Source: Serratia silvae | Lineage (GTDB): Bacteria > Pseudomonadota > Gammaproteobacteria > Enterobacterales > Enterobacteriaceae | NCBI RefSeq assembly: GCF_023282985.1 | Contig: NZ_JAGQDC010000022.1 | Span: 1 to 64,000, forward strand | DNA: 64,000 bases | Direction of reading: 5' to 3' | Shown here: positions 8,243-17,852 of the stretch, in pieces | How the letters are laid out: each line of letters begins with the position of its first letter | Numbering within the stretch: the stretch's first letter is position 1 | Program-made: the position numbers and the translations under genes | Notes under the pieces: model-generated | Seen by the model: only the letters and a program-made list of their open reading frames with translations | Database searches by the model: none | Told to the model about the DNA's origin: nothing

Positions 8243-9112
8243 CTACTTTTCCCCAATCAAATGCGATAGATACTGACCATAAAGTGTTTTACCTAGCAAT
8301 TTGGCCTCTTCTGCCACTTGCTCACGAGAAAGCCAGCCTTTACGGAAAGCAATTTCCTCCAAGCATGCCACTTTGAACCCTTGGCGTTTCTCAATGGTAT
8401 GTATAAATTGTGATGCCTCTACCAAACTATCGTGGGTCCCGGTGTCTAACCATGCAAAACCACGGCCAAGTAGTTCGACATTCAATTTGCCTGCATCAAG
8501 ATACATCTGGTTGAGGGTGGTGATCTCCAATTCCCCACGGTGAGACGGCTTCACTTGCTTAGCCATCTCTACCACGTTGTTATCATAGAAATAAAGACCG
8601 GTTACCGCCCAATTTGATTTAGGCTGTGCAGGTTTTTCTTCTAATGAGAGTGCACGGAAATTTTCATCAAATTCGACAACACCAAATCGCTCTGGATCCA
8701 TTACCTGATAACCAAACACCGTTGCTCCTGTACCCTGTGCAACAACGTTCTCTAATTTTTTACCGAAGCTCTGGCCAAAATAAATGTTATCGCCCAACAC
8801 CAATGCACAGCGATCCCCGTTGATGAACTCTTCACCGATCAGGAAAGCTTGTGCCAGACCATCTGGGCTTGGTTGAATTTCGTAGCTTAGATTAATACCG
8901 AAACGGCTGCCATCCCCAAGTAAACGTTTGAAGGAAGGCATATCATCTGGGGTAGAGATGATTAGGATATCTCGGATCCCTGCCAACATCAGCACAGAGA
9001 TCGGATAATAAACCATCGGTTTATCATAAATGGGTAACAACTGCTTAGATACACCACGTGTAATAGGATACAGACGCGTACCAGAACCACCCGCAAGTAC
9101 AATCCCTTTCAT
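8243..9112 (-). CDS. rfbA: Glucose-1-phosphate thymidylyltransferase
   Basis: This is a 289-residue enzyme forming dTDP-glucose from dTTP and glucose-1-phosphate, the entry step to dTDP-L-rhamnose. The nucleotide-binding signature [11 protein letters not shown] is at residues 8-18, followed by [17 protein letters not shown]. The metal-binding and product-site motifs [10 protein letters not shown] (about residue 105), VEEKP-type [19 protein letters not shown] and [10 protein letters not shown] are all present. The length matches RmlA proteins. It lies 19 bp downstream of rfbB and immediately before rfbC. It is also called rmlA. Confidence 0.95.
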   Translation of the reverse strand: MKGIVLAGGSGTRLYPITRGVSKQLLPIYDKPMVYYPISVLMLAGIRDILIISTPDDMPSFKRLLGDGSRFGINLSYEIQPSPDGLAQAFLIGEEFINGDRCALVLGDNIYFGQSFGKKLENVVAQGTGATVFGYQVMDPERFGVVEFDENFRALSLEEKPAQPKSNWAVTGLYFYDNNVVEMAKQVKPSHRGELEITTLNQMYLDAGKLNVELLGRGFAWLDTGTHDSLVEASQFIHTIEKRQGFKVACLEEIAFRKGWLSREQVAEEAKLLGKTLYGQYLSHLIGEK

Positions 9113-9131
9113 TAGTTATTCCTCAATAAAA

Positions 9132-10196
9132 TTAACGGGTTAATCCCAAGCGCTCGCCAGCATAAGAGCCATCTTTAACACGGCTCCACCACTCTTCATT
9201 TGCAAGATACCACTCTACAGTTTTCCGGATACCACTCTCGAAAGTCTCTTGCGGCTTCCAACCCAGCTCCTCGTCAATTTTGGCTGCATCAATTGCATAG
9301 CGCATATCATGACCTGGGCGATCTGTAACATAGGTAATCAAATCTTCATACACATTGATACCTGCTGGTTTCGCTGGCACTAGTTCATCCAGCAGTCGGC
9401 AGATGGTTTGCACTACTTCAATATTCTTACGCTCGTTGTGCCCACCGATGTTATAAGTTTCACCGATAACACCTTTAGTTACTACGGTATAAAGCGCACG
9501 AGCATGGTCTTCTACATACAACCAATCTCGTACCTGAGCCCCATTACCGTATACCGGTAGCGGTTTGCCATCCAAAGCGTTCAAAATAACCAGTGGGATT
9601 AGCTTTTCAGGGAAATGGTATGGCCCATAATTGTTTGAGCAGTTGGTGACAATTGTCGGTAGACCGTAGGTACGCAACCAAGCCCGCACCAGATGATCGC
9701 TTGATGCCTTCGATGCCGAGTAGGGACTGCTAGGCGCATAAGGTGTCGTCTCAGTAAACAAGTCAGCCGTGCCGTGCAGGTCGCCATAAACTTCGTCGGT
9801 CGAGATGTGATGGAAGCGAAATGCCTCTTTCGCGATTGGTTCTAGTGAGTTCCAATATTGTCGTGTCGCTTCCAACAACGTATAAGTACCGACGATATTA
9901 GTTTCAATAAATGCAGCAGGCCCATCGATAGAACGATCTACATGGCTTTCAGCAGCCAGATGCATCACTGCATCAGGTTTAAAATCTTTGAATATTCTTT
10001 CTAGCTCTTGACGATTACAAATATCGACGCGTTCAAATTTAAAGCGCGTACTATTTGCAATCGTTTTCAAAGACTCGAGATTGCCTGCATAAGTCAAGCT
10101 ATCCACCACAAGAATATCATCTTTTGTATCGTTAATGATATGGCGCGCAACTGCTGAGCCAATAAACCCGGCTCCCCCAGTAAGTAAAATATTCAT
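9132..10196 (-). CDS. rfbB: dTDP-glucose 4,6-dehydratase
   Basis: This is a 354-residue extended short-chain dehydrogenase that converts dTDP-glucose to dTDP-4-keto-6-deoxyglucose with bound NAD. The Rossmann motif [10 protein letters not shown] is at residues 7-16. The catalytic region is [12 protein letters not shown] (about residues 131-142), with the Tyr/Lys pair in [27 protein letters not shown] and the terminal [16 protein letters not shown] are family-typical. It is 24 bp downstream of wcaJ and starts the rml block. It is also called rmlB. The DNA here is richer in G and C than the neighbouring wzx and glycosyltransferase genes. Confidence 0.95.
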   Translation of the reverse strand: MNILLTGGAGFIGSAVARHIINDTKDDILVVDSLTYAGNLESLKTIANSTRFKFERVDICNRQELERIFKDFKPDAVMHLAAESHVDRSIDGPAAFIETNIVGTYTLLEATRQYWNSLEPIAKEAFRFHHISTDEVYGDLHGTADLFTETTPYAPSSPYSASKASSDHLVRAWLRTYGLPTIVTNCSNNYGPYHFPEKLIPLVILNALDGKPLPVYGNGAQVRDWLYVEDHARALYTVVTKGVIGETYNIGGHNERKNIEVVQTICRLLDELVPAKPAGINVYEDLITYVTDRPGHDMRYAIDAAKIDEELGWKPQETFESGIRKTVEWYLANEEWWSRVKDGSYAGERLGLTR

Positions 10197-10220
10197 AATT
10201 GCCTCAAATTAAATCAGCTC

Positions 10221-11624
10221 TTAATAAGCTGCCTTATTGATAAAACCTTTAATGACAGTCAGGAAGATAATTTTCAAGTCCATCCACAAACTCCAATTTT
10301 GGATGTAGTAGAGATCAAACTCAACCCGTTTTTCCATTTTTTCAAGCACATCTGTCTCACCACGCCATCCATTGATCTGCGCCCATCCAGTTATCCCAGG
10401 TTTCATTTTATGTCTCAACATATAACCCTTAATTAATTTACGGTACTCTTCATTATGTGCTATTGCATGAGGCCGCGGGCCAACTATCGACATATCACCT
10501 TTGATAACATTAATAAACTGGGGTAACTCATCTAATGAAGTTCGTCGTAAAAAACCACCAAAAGGTGTGATCCGTTTATCACCCTTTCTAGCTTGAATCA
10601 CTTTATCCCCATTTTCCATAACGCTCATGCTACGGAACTTCCATACTTTTATCTCACGTCCATCCATACCATAGCGTGATTGTTTGAATATTATCGGCCC
10701 TGGTGAGGTAATTTTAATCACGGCAGCGATGAGCATCAATACTGGAGAAATAAACAATAAAATGCAGATGGAAATTAATACATCCTCCACACGTTTTAGT
10801 ACCATGTTTACGCCACTCATCGGGGTATCATAAACCGAAATGACAGGCACGCCATATATTGTCTCACTTCGCGAGTGAATAACATTAAATGTAAACACAT
10901 CCGGTACGAGCATCACAGTGCATGTGCTGTCGGCTAAAACAGAAATAATGTGATTAATAGTCGTCGCTTCCTGCATTGGTAAAGCTATATAGACATGATC
11001 TATTTCATTATTTTTTGCCATTCGGATTAAGTCTTCAACATCACCTAATAACTTGACCCTAATTTTCGCATAGTCTTTTATCTCACCATTTGATGAAAAA
11101 TACCCTAAGATACTTAAACCTAACCATGGAGCATTTTTAAAACTTTCAGCAAGATTGATACCTGCGGGAAGATTACCAAGCATTACAACTTTTCTATTAT
11201 TGTACCCAGCCTTGCGTAAATATCCAATGCTCATTCTAATGAATGAACGTGATATTGCAAAGAAAAACAAACTAGAAAAAACCCAAATAAAGTAAAATTT
11301 TGCGCTTATGTCTATATTATGAATTATCGATATTATTCCAGCCGTGAAACATATGCTCAAAAACCAGTTTCTTAACAGAAATTGAATTTCTAATCTAAAA
11401 CTCATTCCACGCCAGGAACGATAGAAATCTGTCATGCCTCCGATCATTTGAAATACAACCAGACATATAAGCGCAACAAACCAGTGGGTAATATCGATAT
11501 TTTGCTGTGTTATATAACCAACAAATAACATACCTAATAACATACCAAATATATCGGAGAATCGCTGGAGCATTGAGATAATTGAAGCATTTGTATGTAT
11601 AATGCTCCGTTTCATTTTGTTCAT
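10221..11624 (-). CDS. wcaJ: Undecaprenyl-phosphate glucose phosphotransferase
   Basis: This is a 467-residue initiating enzyme that transfers glucose-1-phosphate from UDP-glucose to undecaprenyl phosphate. The whole length follows E. coli WcaJ. The N-terminus reads HTNASIISMLQRFSDI and FQMIGGMTDFYRSWRG within four membrane segments. A central CoA-binding-like domain contains DSTCTVMLVPDVFTFNVIHS. The C-terminal bacterial sugar transferase domain has KVWKFRSM, RRTSLDELPQF, GDMSIVGPRPHA and KPGITGWAQINGWRGETD, and the protein ends GFINKAAY much as WcaJ does. This makes glucose the likely first sugar, though galactose-1-phosphate enzymes (WbaP) are related. It lies between glycosyltransferase genes and rfbB. 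Confidence 0.93.
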   Translation of the reverse strand: MNKMKRSIIHTNASIISMLQRFSDIFGMLLGMLFVGYITQQNIDITHWFVALICLVVFQMIGGMTDFYRSWRGMSFRLEIQFLLRNWFLSICFTAGIISIIHNIDISAKFYFIWVFSSLFFFAISRSFIRMSIGYLRKAGYNNRKVVMLGNLPAGINLAESFKNAPWLGLSILGYFSSNGEIKDYAKIRVKLLGDVEDLIRMAKNNEIDHVYIALPMQEATTINHIISVLADSTCTVMLVPDVFTFNVIHSRSETIYGVPVISVYDTPMSGVNMVLKRVEDVLISICILLFISPVLMLIAAVIKITSPGPIIFKQSRYGMDGREIKVWKFRSMSVMENGDKVIQARKGDKRITPFGGFLRRTSLDELPQFINVIKGDMSIVGPRPHAIAHNEEYRKLIKGYMLRHKMKPGITGWAQINGWRGETDVLEKMEKRVEFDLYYIQNWSLWMDLKIIFLTVIKGFINKAAY

Positions 11625-11688
11625 TATTTATTACTTTCCTATTATTCAACAATACCTATACGGCACTCCCTGTTTCAATTCAACACTC

Positions 11689-12597
11689 TTACTGCCAGAA
11701 TCGTCTATGCATACTTAAATGAGGCACCCAACTTCGTGGAATACGTCTATAATTTAAGCCTAACTTATATGCTGTTATTTTTAGAAAATTGTGCAAAAAT
11801 GCTCTTGGGATCCATAAAGGGTGGTTTTTCAGAAGATAATTGATTTCTGACATGATAAATTTGCGCCCTTCACCACCTGCATTTCCAAACGATTTCCTGA
11901 TCCAAGACTCATCATAATGGAATACACCAATATCAAAATAACGTTTAAACTCTTCCATTGGTGTATAATTATGTGAATGATGAACTTGGGCCGCAGCACA
12001 ATAGCAAACCTTATAGCCTGCCTTTACCGCTTTGGCGGCAAAATACATATCCTCTGATAGAATAGTATTAGATGGAAATCCTCCCAACCTCTCAAAAATT
12101 GACTTCCGGTAGGCTGCAAAGGAATTTGATGTAAATACAGATTTTATACCCAATCTTTCGGTATCTTCTAATGAGGTGGTATAACCGATCTCTTTGTAGT
12201 TAAAAATCCTAGCATGTATAGCCAATGGGTTAGCATCAACATGAGGCAATTGTCGACCAAAGCTGACAGCAACACTTTCATCGCTAAAAGTTTCAATAAT
12301 ATGTTCTATGAAGCCCTCACAAGGAATGGCATCTTGTGTTAAAAATATGACGATGTCACCATCGGCATGTTCAACAGCTAAGTTTCGTGTTCCGCCATGA
12401 TTAAATTCTGACGAGTGAATGCCTATAATGGAAAAGCCTGCATCCTCTGCTATCAAGACACTTTGATCTTTACTCTGAGAATCAATTACGATAACTTTTG
12501 TAGTTGGAGATACATTTTCTGAGATTTTTTTCGCAACCAGCCTCCATATATTTCCACCATTATATGTTGGGACCACAATCGTTATTTTCATTAACAA
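11689..12597 (-). CDS. Family 2 glycosyltransferase (rhamnosyltransferase type)
   Basis: This is a 302-residue GT2 enzyme. It shows ITIVVPTYNGGNIWRLV at the start, VIVIDSQSKDQS near residue 35, and the block HSSEFNHGGTRNLAVEHADG followed by IVIFLTQDAIP. That N-H-G-G-T-R-N plus L-T-Q-D-A pattern is characteristic of dTDP-rhamnose-using transferases of this family, which fits the rml genes nearby. A later acceptor-side stretch reads SEDMYFAAKAVKAGYKVCY. It is predicted to add rhamnose to the lipid-linked intermediate early in assembly. The gene lies 64 bp upstream of wcaJ. The start is the first Met; the third codon is also ATG. Confidence 0.83.
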   Translation of the reverse strand: MLMKITIVVPTYNGGNIWRLVAKKISENVSPTTKVIVIDSQSKDQSVLIAEDAGFSIIGIHSSEFNHGGTRNLAVEHADGDIVIFLTQDAIPCEGFIEHIIETFSDESVAVSFGRQLPHVDANPLAIHARIFNYKEIGYTTSLEDTERLGIKSVFTSNSFAAYRKSIFERLGGFPSNTILSEDMYFAAKAVKAGYKVCYCAAAQVHHSHNYTPMEEFKRYFDIGVFHYDESWIRKSFGNAGGEGRKFIMSEINYLLKNHPLWIPRAFLHNFLKITAYKLGLNYRRIPRSWVPHLSMHRRFWQ

Positions 12598-12660
12598 ATT
12601 CCTAATTGCGTAAGCAAGACAAAAGATATTATAAAATAGCTAACCTAAGGATGAATGAGC

Positions 12661-13626
12661 CTATATTTTTCCTTTAAAGAAAAATATAGTAGCATAAAGT
12701 AAAAAAAGAATTTTCCTTTTACCTGTTGACTCACATGCCACCCCCCAGCGGAGTATATTTGTGAGACCATTGCCTTTTGCATATACATTAGCATAATGAT
12801 ACTTGTCATCTTTCTTACATAAATATTTTAGAAAGTGATCTTTTTGTTCTAATCTTTCTGTAAACGAATCTCTATAGTTGCTAATAGTGTCTTTTAGCAT
12901 AAATAATTTTTTAATCGTGCTTACTCTGCTGGCACCAACTACATTATTACCATGCTGTCGATACAGCATAAGAGCCTCGTCAACAACACCTATTCGTCCC
13001 AATGATGCAGCAGTTAATAAGAACCACCAATCGTGCATCAGCCAACCTTTGGTGCTTTTAATATCAATATTTTCAACTAATGCTTTGTTAAAAATACAAA
13101 CACATCCTGGCGCAATATTATTGAGGAATAAATGCCCTAGTTCACAGGCCTTAGGTAAGGTAATCTTATTAAAAGCTATAAATGATGGATGTGTTTCATT
13201 TAATTTTTCATCCACTATCTTTAAATCTGAAAATGCCAGCAAAGGAGTGCCACCTCCATGTTCGGCTTCCATATCAAGGATTTTTTTATGCATTACTTTT
13301 ATTTTATGTGGCAACCAAAAATCATCTTGATCGCAAAACATAATATAATCACCGGTAGCATATGATAATCCATGCATAAAATTATTGACAACACCGATGT
13401 TCTTACTGGTTTTATATAAGCTGATAAAATCGTAGTTGTTTACGTATTCACTTACTATATCAAGCGTCTCATCTGTTGAACCATCATCAGTAACGATAAT
13501 TTCCTTGATAGTTGATAGGAATCTTTCGCTACTTAATATACTCTCCATTTGTTCAGCAACATATTTTCCACCATTATATGTAGCAATAACAATACTTACT
13601 TTTTTATCTACCATCGCAGGGTTCAT
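12661..13626 (-). CDS. Family 2 glycosyltransferase
   Basis: This is a 321-residue GT2 enzyme with VSIVIATYNGGKYVAEQMES at the start, TDDGSTDETLDI near residue 47, the DXD-type motif IMFCDQDDFWLPHKI near residue 95, and LMHDWWFLLTAASLG plus LYRQHGNNVVGASR in the C-terminal half. Those motif blocks recur in the gene at 1093-2064, so the cluster carries two diverged copies of one glycosyltransferase subtype at its two ends. It is the first gene after the terminator that follows wzc. It may start at Met5 (MVDKKVSIV). The sugar specificity is unknown; the subgroup is often annotated as rhamnosyl- or galactosyltransferase. Confidence 0.82.
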   Translation of the reverse strand: MNPAMVDKKVSIVIATYNGGKYVAEQMESILSSERFLSTIKEIIVTDDGSTDETLDIVSEYVNNYDFISLYKTSKNIGVVNNFMHGLSYATGDYIMFCDQDDFWLPHKIKVMHKKILDMEAEHGGGTPLLAFSDLKIVDEKLNETHPSFIAFNKITLPKACELGHLFLNNIAPGCVCIFNKALVENIDIKSTKGWLMHDWWFLLTAASLGRIGVVDEALMLYRQHGNNVVGASRVSTIKKLFMLKDTISNYRDSFTERLEQKDHFLKYLCKKDDKYHYANVYAKGNGLTNILRWGVACESTGKRKILFLLYATIFFFKGKI

Positions 13627-13701
13627 TTGAACATTAACTCTTAACCCATCTAAGAATCAACACTCCACAACTAAGATTGATAATTATTAGATGTATTTGT
13701 T

Positions 13702-13740
13702 AAAAAATTCAAAGCCTCCTTAAATTAACTGGAGGCTTTG
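13702..13740 (-). terminator. Terminator/attenuator between wzc and the sugar-transfer genes
   Basis: CAAAGCCTCC (13710-13719) and GGAGGCTTTG (13731-13740) form a perfect 10-bp stem with an 11-base loop. On the minus strand it is followed by AATTTTTTA. It occupies the 130-bp gap after wzc. Group 1 capsule operons of E. coli are known to have a stem-loop attenuator at exactly this place, limiting transcription beyond wza-wzb-wzc, with read-through dependent on RfaH. Confidence 0.8.
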
Positions 13741-13756
13741 CTGTTTAACTCAAATA

Positions 13757-15931
13757 CTACTTTGATTTATAACTATAATCATAATAATCATAACCATAGT
13801 TATAATAATTTGATGCTTTCCTAACAACTGCGTTAAGTATTACGCCCTTGATTTCGATACCGTTTTGAGCAAACCGTCTAATGCTGACATCAACCTCTTT
13901 TGGACTGTTGAGTTCAAATCTAGCGACCATTAATGCCGTACCTGCGTGTTTGCCGATTATTGCCGCGTCGGTAACCGCTAATATTGGTGGAGTATCAATA
14001 AGTACTAAATCATAATTATCACTAGCCCATGCCAATAATTCGCTAAAACGTTTATGCATCAACAGCTCTGATGGATTTGGCGGTACCTGTCCTCTGGAGA
14101 TAAAATCAAAACTGGAACTTTTTGTTGTCTGGATAGATTCGGTGATAGATATATTGCCAGCCAATATATCTGAAAGCCCATTCTTCCCTCTGGCACCAAT
14201 CAAATCATGTGCATAGCCTTTGCGCATATCACTATCGATGAATAAGACCCTTTGTCCCGCTTGTGATACAACCGCTGCCAAGTTTGCGCTAATGAATGTT
14301 TTACCAATACCAGGGCTCGCACCTGAGATCATCAAAATATTATTTTTGGCTTCCATCATCGCGAAATGTAAACTTGTGCGCAAACTACGAATAGCTTCTA
14401 TCGCTAAATCTGCGGGGTTGCCAAATGCTAATAATGTATTGGCATCAGTATTAGTTTTTCTTCCTTTTGATTTGTTAAAAAGATCCAAATCTTTTTTACG
14501 TTGCCATTCAGAAAGAGGCACGCTTGCATACACATTTATGCCTAGCTCTTCTAACTGTGCAGGGCTCTCAATGCCCCTATGTAAAAACGAACGTAATAAT
14601 ATATAGCCAATAGAAAGCATACCACCGAGAATAATACTTAGCACCAAGATAATCATCTTCCGCGGTTGCACAGGACTAGCCTGAGTGACCGCATGGTCAA
14701 TAATGCGAACATTTCCTACCGTGCTCGCCTTAGCAATATTCAGTTCCTGCTCTTTATTCAGCAACTGCATATATACTACTTGGCCAGACTCTACATCACG
14801 ACTAAGGCGTAAAATCTCCTGTTGTGTCTCGGGCATAGAATTTACGCGTTTGTTCAGTTTATCTCGTTGTGACTCTAACGTTTTGCGCTTTTCCAGCAAT
14901 GCACGATACGAAGGGTGTTCTTTAGTATACAACTTAGATATATCTGACTCTTTAAATGTTAATTCATTTAATTGGCTATCAATAGAGACTATTGAGTCTA
15001 ATACGGATTTTGCTTCAAGCGACAAATCAACAGAGTCTTTTTTCTGTCGATATTGATTTAGCTTCTCTTCAGACGTATCTAATGCAGTACGAATTTTTGG
15101 CAACTGTACTTTTAAAAACTCAAGACTCTTGGCATCTTCTTCTGATTTTCTTTCAACGTTCTGCTCTAAATAGTTCTGAATGATACTATTGAGTACATTC
15201 TTGATATTGTCAGGGTCAGTGCCAGTTAAAGTTAAACCAAGTACTCCAGTATCTTTACCCTTATCAGCCACATCAAATTGGTCAAGCAATTGATTAATTG
15301 AGCTTAACTCTGTATTTAGTGTTACAGTAAACTGAGTTCCTATTTCGGCATCAGTTTCGCTTACAAGGATCGTAAAACCTTTATTCTCTATTAAGACACC
15401 AATTTTCCCCTCAGCTACAACATCCCCGTCCCGACTGACAGTATAGTTTTCCGCATCTTCAATAGTAACAATTATCGTTGGATCTTGCTTCCAATCATCT
15501 GGCATCGATAACTTTGATACAATTAGGCGTCCTGACTTTTGCTCTGTTAACCGTGCTAAACCCTTTCCAAAAATTGGAAAATATTTTTGTTGGACAACAA
15601 TACGTAAATTCAAGTCATCAATGGTTTTACTGAGAATCATTCTAGACTTTAGTAATTCAATTTCTGGCGCAGATGCAGGCTGTCCATTTGGTAAGATCTG
15701 ATTGATATTATTAAGCAGCGAATTACCAACATTTTGTTCGACTTGAACCATCGCATCAGTACGGTACACAGGTGTAGCAAATAGGCAATAGAAAATACCC
15801 AAGGTCAAGAATGTCGCAGTAACGCCAATAATCAGCCATCGACTATCAATCAACTCGCCTAAGAGACGCCCCAAATCTATTTCGTCTGACTTTTCGCTTC
15901 CCGAATTATTTACTCTATTTTTTTCTGACAT
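13757..15931 (-). CDS. wzc: Wzc polysaccharide co-polymerase, tyrosine autokinase
   Basis: This is a 724-residue inner-membrane protein controlling export and chain length together with Wza and Wzb. Two membrane segments are visible, one near residues 32-52 (WLIIGVTATFLTLGIFYCLF) and one near 425-447, bracketing a large periplasmic coiled-coil region. The cytoplasmic kinase domain has Walker A (SGASPGIGKTFISANLA), Walker A' (VLFIDSDMRKG) and Walker B (YDLVLIDTPP). The C-terminus is a tyrosine cluster (YYNYGYDYYDYSY), the site of autophosphorylation. The length fits Wzc (about 720). It starts 16 bp after wzb. The terminator after it separates the export genes from the repeat-unit genes. Confidence 0.95.
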   Translation of the reverse strand: MSEKNRVNNSGSEKSDEIDLGRLLGELIDSRWLIIGVTATFLTLGIFYCLFATPVYRTDAMVQVEQNVGNSLLNNINQILPNGQPASAPEIELLKSRMILSKTIDDLNLRIVVQQKYFPIFGKGLARLTEQKSGRLIVSKLSMPDDWKQDPTIIVTIEDAENYTVSRDGDVVAEGKIGVLIENKGFTILVSETDAEIGTQFTVTLNTELSSINQLLDQFDVADKGKDTGVLGLTLTGTDPDNIKNVLNSIIQNYLEQNVERKSEEDAKSLEFLKVQLPKIRTALDTSEEKLNQYRQKKDSVDLSLEAKSVLDSIVSIDSQLNELTFKESDISKLYTKEHPSYRALLEKRKTLESQRDKLNKRVNSMPETQQEILRLSRDVESGQVVYMQLLNKEQELNIAKASTVGNVRIIDHAVTQASPVQPRKMIILVLSIILGGMLSIGYILLRSFLHRGIESPAQLEELGINVYASVPLSEWQRKKDLDLFNKSKGRKTNTDANTLLAFGNPADLAIEAIRSLRTSLHFAMMEAKNNILMISGASPGIGKTFISANLAAVVSQAGQRVLFIDSDMRKGYAHDLIGARGKNGLSDILAGNISITESIQTTKSSSFDFISRGQVPPNPSELLMHKRFSELLAWASDNYDLVLIDTPPILAVTDAAIIGKHAGTALMVARFELNSPKEVDVSIRRFAQNGIEIKGVILNAVVRKASNYYNYGYDYYDYSYKSK

Positions 15932-15947
15932 TGGAAATCCTGACTGG

Positions 15948-16382
15948 CTATCGGCTTAAGGCTTTAGCCCACTTTTGGGCTGATTCATCAAGAAGGCGGT
16001 ACACATATTCAAACGCTTCGCGGCTCTGACGGTAAGGATCTGCAATTTCACATTGCTCCAACCAATGGCCAAATAACATAGTTTTCCCTCTGACTTCAGG
16101 CGCAAAGCGGCAAACTGCATCAATATGTTTTTTTTCCATTACAAGGATCAAATCATATTCACGGCATATGGAACTTGTTAATTGGCACGCATTATGACCC
16201 TCAAGGGATACCCCATGCTGAGCCGCCACCTCTATCGCCATTGCATCTGCAGGTTTGTCTACCAATGCACCAACCCCAGCAGAACCAACCTTTTTATTAG
16301 GCAACGCTTTTTTCAGCAGCCGTTCCCCCGTAGGAGAACGGCAGATGTTACCAACACATACAACCAAAATTGAATTAAACAT
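15948..16382 (-). CDS. wzb: Low-molecular-weight protein-tyrosine phosphatase Wzb
   Basis: This is a 144-residue cytoplasmic phosphatase that dephosphorylates the tyrosine cluster of Wzc so that it can cycle during polymer export. The active-site loop is CVGNICRSPTGE at about residues 9-20 (C-x5-R-S). The general acid is in CEIADPYRQSREAFE near residue 115, and a Tyr-rich C-terminal helix follows. The length matches the family (147 in E. coli). It is 30 bp downstream of wza and 16 bp upstream of wzc, the conserved wza-wzb-wzc order. Confidence 0.95.
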   Translation of the reverse strand: MFNSILVVCVGNICRSPTGERLLKKALPNKKVGSAGVGALVDKPADAMAIEVAAQHGVSLEGHNACQLTSSICREYDLILVMEKKHIDAVCRFAPEVRGKTMLFGHWLEQCEIADPYRQSREAFEYVYRLLDESAQKWAKALSR

Positions 16383-16412
16383 AATTGTTACTCAGTCTAG
16401 CTATAATGACGA

Positions 16413-17549
16413 CTATGGCCAATTACGAACACGCAATGCACCTTCGCTCAGGTTATTAAATCCTGTAATTGTCGGCACTAACTGCATGATCAAACGGTTC
16501 CAACGCGCAACAGGCGCTGTAGTAACATAAACGATATCATACGGCTGTAACTGGAATTCTGTACCCATTACCAACGCTGTCGCGTCAGACGCATTTAACT
16601 GATAAATACTGGCAAGCTTACTTCCTTCAGTACCACGTAGTGGGCGAATAACAAAAATCCCAGTTGCATCCGATACCGTCTGGTCCACACCCTGAGCATT
16701 ACCCAGCGCTTCAGTTAACGTCATGCCGCTGCGATCCATCTTCAGCGTAGTTTGCTGTTTGACTTCACCCATAACGAAGACTTTCAGATCGTCATTACGC
16801 GGAACATAAAGAATATCACCAGGATAAAGCAGATGGTTCTGCATCAGGTCGCCCTTTTGCATCAATGCTTGCAGGGAAATACGCTGCTCTTTACCGTTCT
16901 GGGTTAACACTACGTTGCGCCAATCTGCATTCTCTGCAAGGCCACCTGCTGCGTTGATTGCATCCATAACGGTTAAAGGCACGTTGGTAATCGGTTGTTG
17001 GCCTGATTTTGCTACCTCGCCCGTCACATAAGCTTTCTGCGAACGGAAGGCAGCAATACTCACATCAACCTGTGGGCTTTCGATATATTGTGCCAAACGA
17101 CCGGCAATATCATTACGTACCTGGCTAGCGGTTTTCCCCGCAACCTTCACCTTACCTATATACGGATAGAAAATTGTGCCATCAGAGTTAACCCAGTTAC
17201 CGGTATCACTGGCACTACGGTATTGACCAGCCGGGGTTGTCAATTCAGGATGATCCCAAACGGTCACCATCAGTACATCACCCACACCAATGCGGTATTC
17301 ATAACTTTGCAGGTCACGTTCCAAGGCTGGGTTGTTCTGCGCGACAACGGGTTTTGGACGCATTTTGTCAACCAAACTCGGTGTCATTGGGTAAATATTC
17401 ACCAACTTGTCCAAGTCAAAATTGCTATCTTCCTGCTTAACAACGTTTTTCCCGCCGGTAGAGAGGTGTGAGCCAGGTACTACGGTACAACCGCTGATCA
17501 CACTGATCGATACCAGTAGCGGTATCAGCTTCCATTGTTTCTTTGCCAT
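16413..17549 (-). CDS. wza: Outer-membrane polysaccharide export lipoprotein Wza
   Basis: This is a 378-residue lipoprotein forming the octameric outer-membrane channel for the polymer. The signal peptide [19 protein letters not shown] ends in a lipobox with the acylated Cys at residue 21. The mature protein follows E. coli Wza closely ([68 protein letters not shown]). The C-terminal membrane-spanning helix region ([20 protein letters not shown]) is present. It is the first gene of the operon, 38 bp after the JUMPstart-like element. There is no wzi gene upstream, unlike Klebsiella-type capsule loci. Confidence 0.96.
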   Translation of the reverse strand: MAKKQWKLIPLLVSISVISGCTVVPGSHLSTGGKNVVKQEDSNFDLDKLVNIYPMTPSLVDKMRPKPVVAQNNPALERDLQSYEYRIGVGDVLMVTVWDHPELTTPAGQYRSASDTGNWVNSDGTIFYPYIGKVKVAGKTASQVRNDIAGRLAQYIESPQVDVSIAAFRSQKAYVTGEVAKSGQQPITNVPLTVMDAINAAGGLAENADWRNVVLTQNGKEQRISLQALMQKGDLMQNHLLYPGDILYVPRNDDLKVFVMGEVKQQTTLKMDRSGMTLTEALGNAQGVDQTVSDATGIFVIRPLRGTEGSKLASIYQLNASDATALVMGTEFQLQPYDIVYVTTAPVARWNRLIMQLVPTITGFNNLSEGALRVRNWP

Positions 17550-17582
17550 CGAATTTTCATCACTTTCAAAGTAAGTAAACTT

Positions 17583-17628
17583 GCAACGCTAAGCCCCTGG
17601 CCAACCATGGCCGCCTGGGACGGTGCTT
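17583..17628 (-). promoter_or_regulatory. JUMPstart/ops-like leader element upstream of wza
   Basis: On the minus strand the leader of wza contains GTTGGCCAGGGGCTTAGCGT. It shares GCCAGGGGC and TAGCGT with the classic JUMPstart sequence, whose ops core recruits the antiterminator RfaH. The ops core itself is imperfect (GGGCTTAGCGT against GGCGGTAGnnT). The element lies in a long imperfect palindrome bounded by CTAAGC (minus strand, at 17628) and GCTTAG (ending near 17588). RfaH control would explain how transcription passes the two internal terminators. A plus-strand T-run follows the palindrome at about 17634-17642, so a terminator reading the other way is an alternative. Confidence 0.45.
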
Positions 17629-17782
17629 AGCAAAATTTTTTTGTTTGCGCTATGTATAGATATCCAGCGATTCATGCATGAAAGCACTCGTTGAGCAAAC
17701 GTTGAGCCTGGATTTACTAAGATGCTGTTATCAAGCGCATGCACCAGGAGTGTTTTCATGTGCGAGCGGTCTCGGATAAGTC

Positions 17783-17810
17783 AAAAGGCCCGCCGAGATT
17801 TCCGCAGGCC
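17783..17810 (-). terminator. Terminator downstream of galF
   Basis: On the minus strand GGCCTGC and GCGGGCC form a stem interrupted by one mismatch, followed by TTTTGAC. It lies 43 bp after the galF stop and before the wza leader, so it should end the galU-galF transcript and separate it from the polysaccharide operon. Confidence 0.65.
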
Positions 17811-17852
17811 TATAACTATAAAGATTTTTCTGCTATTTTTCAGTACAAATTA

